The translations under genes were made by a program, and so were the position numbers. A stretch of DNA of 64,000 bases from Botryococcus braunii (taxonomy: Eukaryota; Chlorophyta; Trebouxiophyceae): assembly GCA_002005505.1 (NCBI GenBank), contig KV908612.1:88786-152785 (forward strand), in the 5' to 3' direction. Every line of letters begins with the position of its first letter. Within the stretch, counting starts at the first letter, position 1. Of the stretch, positions 61,710 through 64,000 are shown one piece after another. The notes under the pieces are model-generated. The model was not told the DNA's origin. It was given only the letters and a program-made list of their open reading frames with translations, and did no database searches.

Positions 61710-61988
61710 TGTACGGACGCCTACGAGGTGTAGGAGAGTTCTCGAGACACTTTGTAATCATTAAAAAATTCGGTGATGAAGGTTTGGGCCAATTAAGTGA
61801 TATTCAGTGCTGATGCAGGGTAGGATATGAGAATATTAAGAATAATTTTAACTGTCTTGAGTGGGGGGGGGGGGTCAATAATTTGCGCCATTATTTTTAG
61901 GATTATTTCTTATTTTTACTTAATAAATCGGGTTTTTTGGGGGGTCAAAATATAAATATGGGTCAATCTTTTGCGACGGTACGGGTAA
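61710..61988. repeat. Direct repeat copy 1 (about 280 bp)
   Basis: Starts TGTACGGACGCC; contains TTCGGTGATGAAGG, a G-run, GGTCAATAATTTGCGCC and the left arm of a palindrome. Copy 2 begins 414 bp later at 62124. Confidence 0.9.
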
Positions 61989-62028
61989 CAATAATAATAA
62001 TACCGTACCGTCGCAAAATATTGACCCA
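61959..62028. repeat. Near-perfect 28-bp palindrome with AAT loop
   Basis: Left arm 61959-61987, right arm 62001-62028; the arms are reverse complements apart from one mismatch and one extra G. Outer ends are TGGGTCAAT and ATTGACCCA, and the loop is an AAT-rich stretch of about 13 bases. It looks like a foldback or miniature inverted-repeat element. Confidence 0.85.
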
Positions 62029-62123
62029 CGACGTTTTTTGCTGGTCAAAATTAAATTTATGAATAAAACGCCGGATGAGGGGGGTCAATATTTTGCGAAA
62101 TTATTTTCCGGATTTTTTCCCAC

Positions 62124-62393
62124 TGTACGGACGCCTACGAGGTGTAGGAGAGTTCTCAAGACACTTTGACATCATTAAAAAAATTCGGTGATGAAGGTTT
62201 GGGCCAATTAAGTTATATTCAGTGCTGATGTAGGTTACAATATGAGGATATTAAGAATTTTTAACTGTCTTGAAAGGGGGGGTCAATAATATGCGCCATT
62301 ATTTTTAGGATTATTTCTTATTTTTAATTAATAAATCGGGTTTTTTGGGGGGTCAAAATATAAATATGGGTCAATCTTTTGTGACGGTACGGG

Positions 62394-62395
<2 letters not shown>
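62124..62395. repeat. Direct repeat copy 2
   Basis: Aligns with 61710-61988 with small indels, ending in the same left palindrome arm (GACGGTACGGGTAA). The right arm is absent; the loop runs straight into a 420-bp microsatellite. Confidence 0.9.
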
Positions 62396-62811
<416 letters not shown>

Positions 62812-63552
62812 CTTCTCTTCTTGTTGTGCCACGTGCACTCCACGCGCGCGTATCTTCACGCACGGGCCTGCCTTTTGCACATCCGCTCATTGTTTCTTTG
62901 TCGCCTACTCCGTCTCTTTCCTCTCGTGCTGCTCCATCTTTCGTTTTTGCGGTTGCATTTGAGATTGCTACCATCTTCCTTATACCATAATGCTGCATTC
63001 GTCTCCTGCTCGTCTCACCCTTCGGCGGACTTTTCTTAAACGCATGGGCGATCGGTTTCTGAAACTTCTGGTTTTGCTGCCGGTATGTTGTTTTGCTTGC
63101 TTTCGCGTTTCCGTGTTTTGTTCGACCGGTTTCATGTTCCTCTTTGCTTCATCGGAGTTGGCAGACCTCGGGTTTGTTTGCATTTTCTCTTTGACTTACT
63201 CGGGTTCTCTTTTTTCTATTTTACCAGTAAATTAGAAAAAGTTGCAGGTTTCTGCCGCCGCGACGTTTTGATCGCCTCCCACATGGTTCTGTAATCCCAT
63301 CCTCTCTCCCCCAGCTTCCTTTAGGAGCCCTGCCCCGGCCGCTCTTCTTCCTGCTGGTTTCTCGTGATGACTGGGGGAGGTTATGGGTCACAGGTATTGT
63401 TCATCCCCCTCTTCCACAAGATAGATAGACAGGGCTCCTTGGCCGGGGCAGGGTTTCTGGTTTTGTATTCTCTTGTCGTCTTCAGTTTTTATTTTTCCTT
63501 CCCCTTGTTTGGTTTTTTACTATTTATGTTTTATGCTTTTTGGTCTCATGTT
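62812..63552. other. No gene recognised; one GC-rich inverted repeat
   Basis: T/C-rich DNA with short frames only. GAGCCCTGCCCCGGCC (about 63326-63342) pairs with GGCCGGGGCAGGGTTTC (about 63440-63457), giving a long hairpin with a loop of about 100 bases. Confidence 0.5.

Positions 63553-64000
<448 letters not shown>

Overview
This window is eukaryotic and almost entirely made of LTR retrotransposons, many nested inside one another. I see no confident host gene. Long GT/GA/AAT microsatellites, Ty1/copia and chromodomain Ty3/gypsy elements, and a primer-binding site matching the plant-type initiator tRNA-Met anticodon arm suggest a green-plant lineage, perhaps a charophyte alga. That is inference, and the species is not established.

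Layout. 1-233: copia reverse-transcriptase scrap (minus). 240-12568: gypsy element G1, truncated at its 3' end, with intact copia element A1 (621-7632, minus, TSD AGTTG) inserted in its leader. 12570-18153: AC microsatellite, a decayed PIF1-type helicase piece, a solo LTR (E) inside a minisatellite, and a copia integrase scrap. 18154-32731: tail of a gypsy chromovirus (G2), split by copia B1 (18658-32661, TSD AGAAT), which is itself split by copia A2 (20805-27488, minus, TSD CAACT). 32729-33034: partial A/C-like LTR. 33035-58502: copia D, truncated at its 3' end, split by copia B2 (34031-55896, no TSD, 69-bp target loss). B2 is split by B3 (35217-42541, TSD GTTAG) and C (42938-49998, TSD TCTTT). 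58503-61500: GTTGCCA-rich DNA, then a broken PIF1 helicase/GIY-YIG nuclease locus (minus). 61700-64000: a repeated palindrome-bearing unit and huge microsatellites.

All copia families here share an unusual plan. The primer-binding site, immediately after the 5' LTR, matches the anticodon arm (not the 3' end) of initiator tRNA-Met. The polypurine tract is the same. Each full LTR carries two copies of a 113-147 bp cassette separated by a spacer. In families C and E a TATA box lies 31 bp before copy 1, so copy 1 should be the start of the RNA. The two cassettes in one LTR are almost identical while differing strongly between subfamilies, so they appear to be rewritten together during retrotransposition. 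B and D elements also carry a conserved 174-codon extra reading frame (ORF0) ahead of gag-pol. A1 has an uninterrupted 1737-codon gag-pol and two LTRs in which I found no difference, so it is a candidate recently active element.
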